This document shows, piece by piece, positions 1 through 9,039 of a stretch of 64,000 bases of DNA. A program made the position numbers and the translations under genes. The notes beneath the pieces are model-generated. The model searched no databases, had not been told where the DNA came from, and was given only the letters and a program-made list of their open reading frames with translations. Position 1 is the first letter of the stretch. Each line of letters opens with the position of its first letter. Source of the DNA: Pleurocapsa sp. PCC 7327 (lineage in GTDB: Bacteria; Cyanobacteriota; Cyanobacteriia; Cyanobacteriales; Microcystaceae); contig NC_019689.1 of the NCBI RefSeq assembly GCF_000317025.1, positions 4,449,501-4,513,500 on the forward strand. The letters run 5' to 3'.

Positions 1-359
1 AGCGCCTCCAGTTCTTTCAATCGCTCGAGCCGCGATTTAATCGTTTCCCAATTGGTAAGCATTCCGCCCAACCAGCGCTGGTTGACATAGTTAGCGCCGC
101 ATCGAGAGGCTTCTTGCGCGATAATTCCGGCAGCTTGACGCTTGGTGCCGATGAATAAAAACCGCTTCCCCGCCTCGGCTGACTTACGCACGTAATCGTA
201 AGCTTCTTCCATTAATTGGGCGGTCTGCACTAAGTCAATAATATGGACTCCGTTGCGAGCCGTATAAATATATTGAGACATTTTCGGGTTCCAACGACGG
301 GTTTGGTGCCCGAAGTGAACTCCCGATTCTAGCAATTCAGCAAGCGATACAACTGGCAT
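1..359 (-). CDS. rpsB: 30S ribosomal protein S2 (partial, N-terminal 119 residues)
   Basis: The minus strand from the ATG at 359 reads through to the window edge with no stop. The protein opens [20 protein letters not shown] and continues with the S2 signatures [20 protein letters not shown] and FIGTKRQA, then [12 protein letters not shown]. This is the N-terminal half of S2, which binds the small ribosomal subunit with S1. The C-terminal half, and probably tsf, lie outside the window. It is transcribed divergently from the fbp cluster. Confidence 0.96.
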   Translation of the reverse strand, partial: MPVVSLAELLESGVHFGHQTRRWNPKMSQYIYTARNGVHIIDLVQTAQLMEEAYDYVRKSAEAGKRFLFIGTKRQAAGIIAQEASRCGANYVNQRWLGGMLTNWETIKSRLERLKELEA

Positions 360-410
360 AGGTAAATTTTTTCTCCGATTCGGGTTGATCCTCCATCCAG
401 GAATGTTGTT

Positions 411-460
411 TTTTGTCCTTTGTCCTTTGTTTCTTGCCAATGACTAATGACCAATAACAA
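411..460. repeat. short tandem heptamer repeats upstream of rpsB
   Basis: A TTTGTCC unit is repeated, followed by CCAATGA/CTAATGA units. The same CCAATGA units recur at 19631-19650 and 24640-24665. These resemble the short tandemly repeated repetitive sequences common in cyanobacterial intergenic DNA. No coding potential is seen here. Confidence 0.6.
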
Positions 461-571
461 ACCCGAAAGCCTGGATGTGCGATATTAGACAACTTTTCTA
501 AAGTAGCATAAAAACAAGATTTTGAATTAATTGGATGGCTGCGATAGAATAAACAAGTTTTTCAAATTTTG

Positions 572-736
572 ATGAGGCGGTTTTTCTCAATAATCCAAAA
601 TAGTATCGCTCTTGAATCGGTGGGCGACCCTAGCGATCGCGCCGACCGCTTTTTTAAAGCGCTAGAATTAAAACAATTAATGCATCAGAGCTTGATTCAA
701 CGCGATTTCTCTGAAGCAACCTTGAAGCTTGTCTAA
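572..736 (+). CDS. hypothetical small protein, 54 aa
   Basis: An ATG at 572 opens a 54-codon frame ending in TAA at 734-736. The product starts MRRFFSIIQNSIALE and ends EATLKLV. It is charged, with a likely helical C-terminal half (FFKALELKQLMHQSL). It lies between rpsB and fbp, and no family is recognised. A HIP1 site falls inside it. It could be a leader peptide, a real microprotein or chance; no strong ribosome binding site is visible. Confidence 0.3.
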   Translation: MRRFFSIIQNSIALESVGDPSDRADRFFKALELKQLMHQSLIQRDFSEATLKLV

Positions 737-758
737 AGTTCCCAGGCTCGCAAAAAAA

Positions 759-779
759 CTTTTCCTATCATAGGAAAAG
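759..779. promoter_or_regulatory. perfect inverted repeat upstream of fbp
   Basis: CTTTTCCTA and TAGGAAAAG are separated by TCA. On the plus-strand 5' side lies a run of seven A. Read on the minus strand this is therefore a hairpin followed by a U-run, the form of an intrinsic terminator. On the plus strand it could be an operator in the fbp leader. Neither role is proven. Confidence 0.4.
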
Positions 780-869
780 CGACGAAAAATCCTTCTCAGA
801 GGCTTTAGTAAGGTCGGTGTTACTGCTCTTAGAGAGATCGTTGCTACACCTTAGGGAAAAGTAAAAACC

Positions 870-1937
870 ATGTATAACTCCGAACAGCTCATCATTCCAG
901 AGCACAGCTTGGATCGGGACTGCACGACCCTCTCTCGCCACGTTCTCCAACAATTTCAGAGTTTCTCCCCAGAAGCTCAAGATCTCAGCGCGATTATGAG
1001 CCGCATTGCCCTGGCTGCCAAACTGATCTCCCGTCGCCTCAGTCGCGCTGGATTAATGGCAGGCGTACTGGGCTTTACGGGCGAAGTTAACGTCCAAGGG
1101 GAATCGGTCAAAAAGATGGATGTCTATGCCAACGAGGTATTTATCTCCGTCTTCAAGCAAAGCGGTTTGGTCTGTCGCTTGGCATCGGAAGAAATGGAAA
1201 AACCCTATTATATCCCAGAAAACTGCCCCATCGGACGCTACAGCCTACTTTACGACCCCATCGATGGCTCCTCTAATGTCGATATCAATTTGAACATCGG
1301 TTCTATCTTCTCGATTCGCCAACAACAAGGAGAAGATTTAGACGGACAAGCGAGCGATTTATTGCAAGACGGTCGCCAACAAATTGCCGCCGGCTACATT
1401 CTCTACGGTCCAGCTACCGTACTGGTTTATTCTCTCGGTCACGGGGTTCATTCCTTTATCCTCGATCCGAGCTTGGGAGAATTTATTCTCTCCCAAGAGA
1501 ATATCAAAATCCCAGAACACGGACCCGTGTATAGCACCAATGAGGGCAATTTTTGGCAGTGGGAAGAACCTTTTCGGGAATACACGCGCTATGTGCATCG
1601 CCATGAAGGATACACGGCACGCTATAGCGGCGCGCTAGTGGGAGATATTCACCGAATTTTGATGCAAGGCGGCGTATTTCTCTATCCGGGAACGGTTAAA
1701 AAACCAGAAGGAAAATTGCGCTTGCTCTACGAAACCGCCCCCCTCGCTTTTTTAATCGACCAAGCGGGAGGACGAGCGAGCGATGGAACGCGAAACCTTC
1801 TCGATATCGTGCCCGATAAACTGCACATGCGGACTCCTTTGATTATTGGCAGTACCGAGGATGTTAAGTTGGTCGAGTCATTTATCCAGGATTGGAAACG
1901 GCGAGGTCAAGAGATCCAAGTTCCGGTGCATTCTTGA
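870..1937 (+). CDS. fbp: class I fructose-1,6-bisphosphatase
   Basis: The 355-residue product hydrolyses fructose-1,6-bisphosphate to fructose-6-phosphate in the cytosol, serving gluconeogenesis and the Calvin cycle. The metal-binding motif DPIDGSSN is at residues 129-136, and the upstream acidic pair EE at 107-108 fits the FBPase fold. Later conserved pieces include [13 protein letters not shown] and the C-terminal AGGRASDG. The length is normal for class I enzymes. The following tal frame opens with a GTG directly after this stop, so the two are probably cotranscribed. An inverted repeat at 759-779 precedes the gene. In cyanobacteria the fbp-tal-zwf-opcA order is a known arrangement, which supports the call. 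Confidence 0.96.
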   Translation: MYNSEQLIIPEHSLDRDCTTLSRHVLQQFQSFSPEAQDLSAIMSRIALAAKLISRRLSRAGLMAGVLGFTGEVNVQGESVKKMDVYANEVFISVFKQSGLVCRLASEEMEKPYYIPENCPIGRYSLLYDPIDGSSNVDINLNIGSIFSIRQQQGEDLDGQASDLLQDGRQQIAAGYILYGPATVLVYSLGHGVHSFILDPSLGEFILSQENIKIPEHGPVYSTNEGNFWQWEEPFREYTRYVHRHEGYTARYSGALVGDIHRILMQGGVFLYPGTVKKPEGKLRLLYETAPLAFLIDQAGGRASDGTRNLLDIVPDKLHMRTPLIIGSTEDVKLVESFIQDWKRRGQEIQVPVHS

Positions 1938-1979
1938 GTGAGAAATGAAGGATCGAAAGAAGTGAATTGGAGGGAGCTA

Positions 1980-3137
1980 ATGATGACGACAGCAACGAAT
2001 CCCATTTTTGAGATCGAGAAGAAATACGGTCAAAGTATTTGGTTGGATAATTTAAGCCGCGACCTCATCGAATCGGGCGAATTGAAGCAATTAATCGAGC
2101 ATCGGGGAATTGTGGGAATTACCTCCAATCCAGCCATTTTTGAGAAAGCGATCGCGGGCAATAAAATTTACGATGCCGATATCGAAGCAGGGATAAAAGC
2201 CGGAAAGTCGGTCGCAGAAATTTATGAGTCTTTAATTTTTACCGATATCCGCAATGCCTGCGATATTTTGAAGCCAGTTTATGAAGAAACTAACGGATTA
2301 GACGGTTACGTCAGCATCGAGATCCCGGCGACGATTGCCAGAGATACAGAGGCGACTATCAAAGAAGTCAGACGCTATTTTCAAACCATCGATCGCCCGA
2401 ATTTAATGGTCAAAATCCCGGGCACGCCGGAAGGCTTGCCAGCGGTCGAACGAGCGATTAGCGAGGGCATTAATGTCAACGTCACCCTGCTCTTTTCTGT
2501 CGATAGTTATGTCGAAACCGCTTGGGCATACATAAGAGGACTAGAAAAGCGGGCGGCTGAAGGCAAGGATATTAGTAAAATTGCTTCGGTGGCCAGTTTC
2601 TTCCTCAGTCGCATCGATACCAACATCGACAACCGCATCGATGCCAAACTAAAAGCCGGCGTAGACAGCATCGAGCAAGAGGCAAAATTGCGAGCCATCA
2701 AAGGTAAAGTGGCGATCGCCAATGCCAAAATTGCTTACCAGAAGTATAAGGAAATCTATAGCAGCGATCGCTGGCAAGCCTTGGCAGAAAAAGGAGCAAA
2801 AGTGCAGCGCTTGCTTTGGGCTTCTACCAGCACCAAAAATCCCGAATACAGCGACGTGATGTATGTTGACGAACTCATCGGCGCTAACACGGTTAATACG
2901 CTACCGCCGCAAACTCTCGAAGCTTGTGCCGACCATTGCCATCCCGGCGATCGCATCGAAAGCGATGTCGAAGGCGCGTATCGACTGATGGAAAGTCTCA
3001 AAGATCCCGATATCGACATCGATATTAAAGAAGTGATGGATGAATTGCTCGAAGACGGAATCGATAAATTCGTCAAACCTTTCGAGTCCTTAATGTCTTC
3101 TTTAGAGACTAAAGTCAAGCAGTTAGCTACTGTTTAG
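1980..3137 (+). CDS. tal: transaldolase
   Basis: Transaldolase moves a dihydroxyacetone unit between sedoheptulose-7-phosphate and glyceraldehyde-3-phosphate in the pentose phosphate pathway. Visible family motifs are GITSNPAIFEKAI near the N-terminus and NLMVKIPGTPEG, which carries the Schiff-base lysine. The reading frame is open back to a GTG at 1938, but GGAGGGAG at 1969-1976 points to the ATG at 1980 (or the adjacent ATG at 1983), giving about 385 residues. The acidic C-terminal tail is typical of the long cyanobacterial form. It lies between fbp and an extra regulator-like gene, only a few bases from the latter's longest possible frame. Confidence 0.95.
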   Translation: MMTTATNPIFEIEKKYGQSIWLDNLSRDLIESGELKQLIEHRGIVGITSNPAIFEKAIAGNKIYDADIEAGIKAGKSVAEIYESLIFTDIRNACDILKPVYEETNGLDGYVSIEIPATIARDTEATIKEVRRYFQTIDRPNLMVKIPGTPEGLPAVERAISEGINVNVTLLFSVDSYVETAWAYIRGLEKRAAEGKDISKIASVASFFLSRIDTNIDNRIDAKLKAGVDSIEQEAKLRAIKGKVAIANAKIAYQKYKEIYSSDRWQALAEKGAKVQRLLWASTSTKNPEYSDVMYVDELIGANTVNTLPPQTLEACADHCHPGDRIESDVEGAYRLMESLKDPDIDIDIKEVMDELLEDGIDKFVKPFESLMSSLETKVKQLATV

Positions 3138-3206
3138 TCAGTGGTGAGAAGGGGATTGGAAAATTTCCTTTCCCCGGCGATCGCTCCTCTACTTCTGGAA
3201 ACTCCC

Positions 3207-4055
3207 ATGTCAAGTGCTTATTCCTTACTCAAGCTCGATCGAGCTTTCCGCGTTTGCGAAGCGTCTTCAGACGAAACCAAGTACCATCTGGAAATTGCAC
3301 CGCTAAACGATACAGAAAAAATGCGATTGCAGGAAATCGAAGCGATCGTCGCTCAAGGACTTCAGACGTTTTACGAAGTCGGTCAGGCGCTGATTGAGAT
3401 TCGAGACAGAAAACTCTACCGCGAAACCCACAAAACCTTTGAAGCGTATTGCAAGGAAAAGTGGAGTCTGACGAGACCATCAGCGTATCGATTACTTAAA
3501 GCAGCAGAGGTTATCAAAAATTTGTCTCCCATGGGAGACAAATTTCCTACCAACGAACGTCAAGTTCGTCCCCCTACTAAACTTCCCCCAGCACAGCAGT
3601 TAGAAATTTGGCAAAAGGCAGTGGAAGAATCGCCCAATGGCACTCCAACTGCGAAGATAGTCGAACGTTTGGTAAAAGAACAAGAAAACTCCACCCCAAA
3701 GAAAAAAACTCTCTCGGAAGTAGAGCAATTACGTCAGGAAAACGAGCATTTAAAAGAAGAATTCAAAAGACAGGCTCAAGAGAGAGAACGACGCGCTGCA
3801 TTAGTAGCCGCAGAATTAGAGCAATTACGAGAAGAAAATCGACAGCTCAAAGCCGAACTCAGACAACGAGATTTGGATTGGGAAGTACGACTGGCAGTAG
3901 AAAAAGAGAAAATTCGGGCTGAAGTTGAAGCTCAGATGGAGGCTAAATATCGAGGAATCATTGACTTGCTGACAGCAAAACTTGCCGAGATGACCGCCAA
4001 AAAATACGAAGCCGTTCTAGCAAGACTCGAAGCAATAGAAGGAGCAAAAGAGTAG
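3207..4055 (+). CDS. HTH plus coiled-coil protein (DUF3102/ParB-like) inserted between tal and zwf
   Basis: About 282 residues from the ATG at 3207; the frame is open back to a GTG at 3141. After a variable N-terminus comes a helical segment (LQEIEAIVAQGLQTFYEVGQ), then a probable DNA-binding part with KTFEAYCKEKW and SAYRLLKAAEV. A proline-rich linker contains SPMGDKFPTNERQVRP. The C-terminal 120 residues are a highly charged coiled coil rich in E, R, Q and L. Similar proteins sit on plasmids and phages and in cyanobacterial accessory DNA, so a DNA-binding or partition-like role is inferred. It ends in TAG immediately before the ATG of zwf, so it is embedded in the pentose phosphate operon, where cyanobacteria normally have none. 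The real function is unknown. Confidence 0.75.
   Translation: MSSAYSLLKLDRAFRVCEASSDETKYHLEIAPLNDTEKMRLQEIEAIVAQGLQTFYEVGQALIEIRDRKLYRETHKTFEAYCKEKWSLTRPSAYRLLKAAEVIKNLSPMGDKFPTNERQVRPPTKLPPAQQLEIWQKAVEESPNGTPTAKIVERLVKEQENSTPKKKTLSEVEQLRQENEHLKEEFKRQAQERERRAALVAAELEQLREENRQLKAELRQRDLDWEVRLAVEKEKIRAEVEAQMEAKYRGIIDLLTAKLAEMTAKKYEAVLARLEAIEGAKE
3518..3545. repeat. 28-bp perfect palindrome inside the HTH/coiled-coil gene
   Basis: AAATTTGTCTCCC, then AT, then GGGAGACAAATTT. It encodes part of the linker NLSPMGDKF between the putative DNA-binding part and the coiled coil. It is perfectly symmetric despite lying in coding sequence. It could be a binding site, possibly for the protein itself, or an mRNA hairpin. 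Confidence 0.8.
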
Positions 4056-5585
4056 ATGGTAACGTTCCTAGAAAATCCCCTGCGAGTCGGACTGCGCCAA
4101 GAAAGAACTCCAGAACCTCTCATTCTAGTCATCTTTGGAGCTTCTGGGGATCTAACGCAGCGCAAACTCATTCCCGCTTTATATCAACTCAAACGAGAAC
4201 GCAGGCTTCCGGCAGAAATGACGGTTGTTGGCGTTGCTCGCCGAGATTGGAGCGATGATTATTTCCGCGAACAGATGCGCCAGGGAATCGAAGAATTCTC
4301 CAATGGCATCGGCAACGAAGCCTTATGGCAAGACTTTGCCGAGGGATTGTATTACTGCTCCGGCAATATGGACGATCCAGAAAGCTATCAAAAGCTGAAA
4401 GCCCTGTTGGAAGAACTCGACGGACGGCGAGGAACGAGGGGCAACCGCGTCTTTTATTTGTCCGTCTCGCCCAACTTCTTTGCCCCGGCGATCAAACAAC
4501 TCGGCGCAGCAGGAATGCTTCGAGATCCGCTCAAAACTCGCCTCGTCATTGAAAAGCCGTTTGGGAAAGATTTGAGTTCGGCACAGACGCTAAACCGAGT
4601 CGTGCAAAAAGTCTGCAAAGAAGAGCAAGTCTATCGCATCGACCACTACCTCGGCAAAGAAACCGTTCAAAATCTCCTAGTCTTTCGATTTGCCAACGCC
4701 ATTTTTGAGCCGCTGTGGAATCGACAGTTTGTCGATCACGTACAAATTACGGTAGCAGAAACCGTCGGCGTAGAAGACAGGGCGGGTTACTACGACACCG
4801 CCGGCGCGTTGAGAGACATGGTGCAAAACCACTTACTCCAACTCTTTAGCCTTACAGCGATGGAACCGCCCAACGCCCTCAATGCCGACAGCATTCGCAA
4901 CGAAAAAGTCAAAGTCCTGCAAACTACCCATCTAGCCGATATTCATAACCTAGAGCGATCGGCAGTTCGCGGTCAGTACAAAGCAGGCTGGATGAAGGGC
5001 AAACCCGTTCGCGGCTATCGAGAAGAACCCGGCGTAAATCCTAACTCGACAACCCCAACCTTTGTGGCTCTCAAACTAATCATCGACAATTGGCGCTGGC
5101 AAGGCGTTCCTTTCTATCTGCGCACGGGCAAACGCATGCCCAAAAAAGTGAGCGAAATTGCCATTCAGTTCCGGGACGTTCCCTTGCTCATCTTCCAGTC
5201 CGTGGCGCATCAAACCAACCCCAACGTATTAAGCCTGCGCATTCAGCCCAACGAGGGGATTTCGCTGCGCTTTGAAGCGAAAATGCCCGGTTCCGAACTG
5301 CGGACGCGAACGGTAGAGATGGACTTCGATTATGGGTCGTCCTTTGGTATGGCAGGAGCGGATGCTTACCATCGACTGTTGCTAGACGCGATGTTGGGCG
5401 ATCAAACGCTCTTTACTCGCGCCGACGAAGTAGAAGAAGCTTGGCGAGTCGTTACGCCCGCTTTAGCCGCTTGGGATGCACCCGCCGACCCCGCAACCAT
5501 TCCTCAATACGAAGCAGGAACCTGGGAACCCCCAGAAGCCGAATTGTTAATCAACCGAGACGGTCGGCGTTGGAGAAGACTCTAA
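4056..5585 (+). CDS. zwf: glucose-6-phosphate 1-dehydrogenase
   Basis: The 509-residue enzyme oxidises glucose-6-phosphate to 6-phosphogluconolactone and makes NADPH, the first step of the oxidative pentose phosphate pathway. GASGDLT at 29-35 is the NADP-binding motif, EKPFG at 166-170 is conserved, and RIDHYLGKE at 194-202 carries the substrate-binding lysine and histidine. The ATG directly follows the stop of the preceding gene, suggesting translational coupling. OpcA, its activator, is encoded 31 bases downstream. Length and motifs are standard. Cyanobacterial Zwf is redox-controlled and needs OpcA for full activity, which fits the gene order. Confidence 0.97.
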   Translation: MVTFLENPLRVGLRQERTPEPLILVIFGASGDLTQRKLIPALYQLKRERRLPAEMTVVGVARRDWSDDYFREQMRQGIEEFSNGIGNEALWQDFAEGLYYCSGNMDDPESYQKLKALLEELDGRRGTRGNRVFYLSVSPNFFAPAIKQLGAAGMLRDPLKTRLVIEKPFGKDLSSAQTLNRVVQKVCKEEQVYRIDHYLGKETVQNLLVFRFANAIFEPLWNRQFVDHVQITVAETVGVEDRAGYYDTAGALRDMVQNHLLQLFSLTAMEPPNALNADSIRNEKVKVLQTTHLADIHNLERSAVRGQYKAGWMKGKPVRGYREEPGVNPNSTTPTFVALKLIIDNWRWQGVPFYLRTGKRMPKKVSEIAIQFRDVPLLIFQSVAHQTNPNVLSLRIQPNEGISLRFEAKMPGSELRTRTVEMDFDYGSSFGMAGADAYHRLLLDAMLGDQTLFTRADEVEEAWRVVTPALAAWDAPADPATIPQYEAGTWEPPEAELLINRDGRRWRRL

Positions 5586-5616
5586 TGAAGGACAGAAGAC
5601 AGAGGACTAAAGACAA

Positions 5617-6984
5617 ATGACTACCACAGAAATCTCCCCTTTAGTTTCCTTGCAAGCTCCCAAAGATGTCTCAATCGATGAAATTGAGGCAGAACTGCGA
5701 GAAATCTGGAAACTCTATGGCGAAAACGAAGAAGGAATAGCCGCAACGCGGGCAGCTACATTTAGCTTGTTGATATACGAACCCACGCCAACGCAGCAGA
5801 TGTTAGCCTCTTTGGGGTACTACACTGGACCGATTGACGGGATTGCCGGACCGCGAACGACTGCTGCAATCAAGTCCGCTCAAAAAGCTTATGGCTTGGA
5901 AGCAACGGGCAAGTCAGACGAAATATTTCTCAAGAAATTACAAGAGGAATATCAACAAGCCAAAGCTGAAGGCAAACTTGACGATGCCACCCAGAGAATG
6001 GAAAAGCAGTATTCTCCCGATTTGGAAGGAGCGGGCATTGCCGACGCGATCGCGGCTTCTAACCCCTGTCGCATCATTACCCTGTGCCCCACTACCGAGG
6101 AAGACAAAGGGGTAACGGCTCAGGTTTCCGCCTATTGTCCGATTCAAAAACGAACTCATAACAAGCTAATCTGTTGCGAGTACATCATGTTGCGGGGAAC
6201 TGCCGATGCCTTAGAGCGAATTGGCGGCATCGTGTCCGAACTGACGATTAACGGACTGCCCAAATTCCTCTGGTGGAAAGCCAGTCCCGAACTCGAATAC
6301 GGTCTATTCAAGCGACTGTCTTCTCTGTGCGACACGATTATCGTCGATTCGAGTACCTTTAAAGAACCAGAAGCCAACTTGTTGCGGATTGGGGAACTCC
6401 TCGCCAAAGGCGTTCCCATGGCTGACTTGAACTGGGGACGGCTTGCCGCTTGGCAGGAATTGACGGCTGAAGCCTTCGATCCGCCAGAACGCCGCCAGGC
6501 GCTCTCAGAAATCGATCGCGTGACCATCGATTACGAGAAGGGCAACCCCTCCCAGGCGCTCATGTTCTTAGGCTGGATTGCCAGTCGCTTGAAGTGGCGA
6601 CCCGTTTCTTACCGAAAAGAAGGCGGCGATTATGACATCCGGCTGATTAGCTTGATCTCCGAAGATTGCCGCTCTATTGAAGCCGAGTTAGCTGGCATTC
6701 CTTTAGCCGATTCGGGAGAGGTACCGGGCGACCTGATTAGCTTGCGCCTGAGTTCTACCAACCTAGAAGCAGATTGCTGCACCGTCCTGTGTTCGGAAAC
6801 GACCGGATGTATGCGCATGGAAGCAGGCGGCGGCGCTCAAGCTTGTCGCATTCAGCAAGTTACGCCCCTATCCGACCAAAAGACGGAGACTCTCTTGAGT
6901 CGGCAATTTCAACGCTGGGGTCGCGACATGCTCTACGAAGAAAGTATGAGCGTTACTACTCAAATTATTAACTTAGCCAATTAG
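5617..6984 (+). CDS. opcA: glucose-6-phosphate dehydrogenase assembly protein OpcA
   Basis: The 455-residue protein is the allosteric effector and assembly factor of Zwf in cyanobacteria. Residues 50-110 form a peptidoglycan-binding-like helical repeat (MLASLGYYTGPIDGIAGPRT), often seen at the N-terminus of cyanobacterial OpcA. The remainder is the OpcA domain with NPCRIITLCP, LPKFLWWKASPE, DTIIVDSS and NWGRLAAWQ. It is the last gene of the fbp-tal-zwf-opcA run. A short inverted repeat 24 bases after the stop may end the transcript. Neighbourhood and length support the assignment strongly. Confidence 0.95.
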   Translation: MTTTEISPLVSLQAPKDVSIDEIEAELREIWKLYGENEEGIAATRAATFSLLIYEPTPTQQMLASLGYYTGPIDGIAGPRTTAAIKSAQKAYGLEATGKSDEIFLKKLQEEYQQAKAEGKLDDATQRMEKQYSPDLEGAGIADAIAASNPCRIITLCPTTEEDKGVTAQVSAYCPIQKRTHNKLICCEYIMLRGTADALERIGGIVSELTINGLPKFLWWKASPELEYGLFKRLSSLCDTIIVDSSTFKEPEANLLRIGELLAKGVPMADLNWGRLAAWQELTAEAFDPPERRQALSEIDRVTIDYEKGNPSQALMFLGWIASRLKWRPVSYRKEGGDYDIRLISLISEDCRSIEAELAGIPLADSGEVPGDLISLRLSSTNLEADCCTVLCSETTGCMRMEAGGGAQACRIQQVTPLSDQKTETLLSRQFQRWGRDMLYEESMSVTTQIINLAN

Positions 6985-7007
6985 AAAGAGATCTGGGACG
7001 ACACAAC

Positions 7008-7032
7008 GGCGTCGGCGGCTGCCACCGACGCC
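7008..7032 (+). terminator. stem-loop after opcA
   Basis: GGCGTCGG at 7008-7015 pairs with CCGACGCC at 7025-7032 across a nine-base loop. It lies 24 bases past the opcA stop. There is no T-run, so it may be an mRNA end stabiliser rather than a classic intrinsic terminator. Confidence 0.45.
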
Positions 7033-7309
7033 CCGTCCTCAACCTCGCTTCGCGATCGAAGGCAGAAGGCTTTTAGGCAGAATTCTAACTTCTCAGTTAT
7101 GTCGAGAAAATTTTTTAGGGTTTATATCCAAAGATAGTTTTGTACCGTTACCACCGATCGAAAATAGGTACAAGGAAAAGTTGGAAATCGGAAGCGCATA
7201 CAAAACTTTATGCCGGAACAGAAAAAAATTCTTCTCAATTCCGTAATTTCACCGAAAGAGATTGTAGATAGTTCTTAGAGCATTGGGATTAATTGTATTA
7301 GCGTGGGGT

Positions 7310-7340
7310 TAGCCATCGAGTAAAGATGGCTACTTTTTTT
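7310..7340 (+). terminator. intrinsic terminator far from any gene end
   Basis: TAGCCATC, seven unpaired bases, GATGGCTA, one C, then seven T: a textbook Rho-independent terminator. It lies about 325 bases after opcA and 194 before the P450 gene. The segment 7033-7309 holds no convincing protein gene, so either the opcA transcript runs this far or a small RNA ends here. Confidence 0.7.
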
Positions 7341-7533
7341 GGGAACTAGAAGCCAAGTTTCCTGCGTGGCTCGCTAACAATGCATCTAGAGACCGTCAAA
7401 TTCGCTCGGACGACTACAATAGCAGGTAAGGTAGTGCGGATAAAATGAGCGCCGAGGAAACGATCGCGGCAAACTGTTTCATGAACTCTTCTGTGGGAAA
7501 GCCAGTCTAAACGGCAGACAGAGATGTAGAGCC

Positions 7534-8913
7534 ATGCTAAAAACCAAGTCTCAGCAAACGGAGCCAGAAAATTTGACGACCTTACCGCCTCGTCCGAAAA
7601 CGCCTCAACTGCTGCGGATGCTCAATCTGATTTTTCGTCCCATAGACTACATGGACGATTATGGAAAACGCTATGGCGATTTCTTGACTGTCGGCAGCGA
7701 AAAAAATCCCTTCGTCTACGTCAGCAACCCCCAGGCAATCCAAGAGATTTTTACAGGCGATCCCTATCGATTCGATACGGGGATGAGGGGAGGATTTATT
7801 TACTTATTGCTAGGGGCAAACTCCCTATTATCCCTCGATGGCGCGAGACACCAACGGGAGCGAAAGCTTTTAATGCCGCCTTTTCACGGCGATCGCTTGC
7901 GGGCATACGGTCATCTCATCTGCGAGATTGCCCGACAAGTAACAGAACCTTGGCAAGTAGGCAAATCCTTTCAAGTCCGCTCCTACATGCAAGAAATTAC
8001 CTTGAGAGTTATTTTACAAGCCGTGTTTGGCTTGCAGCAAGGGGAGCGCTGCGATCGCTTGCGGCAACTTATCGGTTCGATGCTCGATTCCATCAGTTCT
8101 CCCCTCAGTTCTACCACGATGTTTTTTCCGGCGCTGCGAAAAGATTGGGGAAACTGGAGTCCGTGGAGTCGCTTTTTGCGCCAACAGGAACGAGTCGATC
8201 GCCTTTTGTTCGATGAGATTCGGGAACGTCGAGAACGGGGGCATTTAGACGGCGAAGATATTCTCACCTTACTGATGTCGGCTCGCGATGAAGAAGGAAA
8301 GCCAATGACAGACCAAGAGTTGCGCGATGAATTGATGACGCTCTTGTTTGCCGGACACGAGACGACCGCATCGGCACTATCCTGGGCGTTGTATTGGATT
8401 CATTATCTCCCAGAGGTGCAAGAAAAGCTGCGCTCCGAGCTAGCCAGTCTCCCAGAAGGAGCTGCTCCCGGCGAGATCGTTCGACTTCCTTATCTTACCG
8501 CCGTCTGCCAAGAAACCCTGCGAATTTATCCCATTGCTTTAGCTGCCTTCCCTCGCCTCTTAAAAGCTCCGCTAGAACTCATGGGCTATCAGTTTGAAGC
8601 GGGTACGGTGCTGGCTCCCTGTATCTATCTAACCCACCATCGCGAAGATTTATACCCAGAACCCAAGCGTTTCCAGCCAGAGCGCTTTTTGGAGCGACAA
8701 TATTCTCCCTTTGAATATTTTCCCTTTGGCGGCGGCAATCGTCGCTGCATCGGCATGGCATTGGCAATGATGGAGATGAAATTGGTACTGGCGACCATTC
8801 TATCTTGCTATCAACTGGCACTGACTAGCAATTGTCCGGTGAAGCCAGTTCGTCGCGGTTTAACCGTCGCCGCGCCCAGTAGGTTGCGAATGCTGGTCAA
8901 ACGGAAAGATTAA
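7534..8913 (+). CDS. cytochrome P450, CYP110-like
   Basis: The 459-residue monooxygenase has the haem-ligand loop FGGGNRRCIG with the cysteine at about residue 405, the I-helix oxygen-activation motif AGHETT at 273-278 and the ExxR motif ETLR at 327-330. The proline-rich N-terminus (LPPRPKTPQLLRML) and YMDDYGKRYGD are typical of the cyanobacterial CYP110 family, several members of which oxidise fatty acids or terpenes. No membrane anchor is present, so it is soluble. It stands alone on the plus strand; its substrate cannot be read from the neighbours. A possible promoter region follows the terminator at 7310-7340. Confidence 0.93.
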   Translation: MLKTKSQQTEPENLTTLPPRPKTPQLLRMLNLIFRPIDYMDDYGKRYGDFLTVGSEKNPFVYVSNPQAIQEIFTGDPYRFDTGMRGGFIYLLLGANSLLSLDGARHQRERKLLMPPFHGDRLRAYGHLICEIARQVTEPWQVGKSFQVRSYMQEITLRVILQAVFGLQQGERCDRLRQLIGSMLDSISSPLSSTTMFFPALRKDWGNWSPWSRFLRQQERVDRLLFDEIRERRERGHLDGEDILTLLMSARDEEGKPMTDQELRDELMTLLFAGHETTASALSWALYWIHYLPEVQEKLRSELASLPEGAAPGEIVRLPYLTAVCQETLRIYPIALAAFPRLLKAPLELMGYQFEAGTVLAPCIYLTHHREDLYPEPKRFQPERFLERQYSPFEYFPFGGGNRRCIGMALAMMEMKLVLATILSCYQLALTSNCPVKPVRRGLTVAAPSRLRMLVKRKD

Positions 8914-8925
8914 CTTCTTCCGCGC

Positions 8926-8956
8926 GGGAAGTCCCCTAATTTATCGGTGGGATGAG
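8926..8956 (+). other. possible degenerate IS200/IS605 right-end hairpin
   Basis: GGGAAGTCCCC..TTTATCGG.GGGATG resembles the clearer right-end hairpin at 9374-9402 (GGAAGTTCCCGATTTATCGGG). It lies just after the P450 stop. It may be a second, older relic of the same type of element. Weak evidence. Confidence 0.25.
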
Positions 8957-9039
8957 AGCGCGGGCAGCACTTATAATTCTTGTTGAAATCTTCATATTGC
9001 TTGCCATGTAAGTGATATAAGCTAGAAATAGCTCAGAAA

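Noticed and set aside
768-980. 70-residue minus-strand open frame over the fbp start
   Set aside because: It overlaps the well-supported fbp gene in antisense and shows no conserved protein features.
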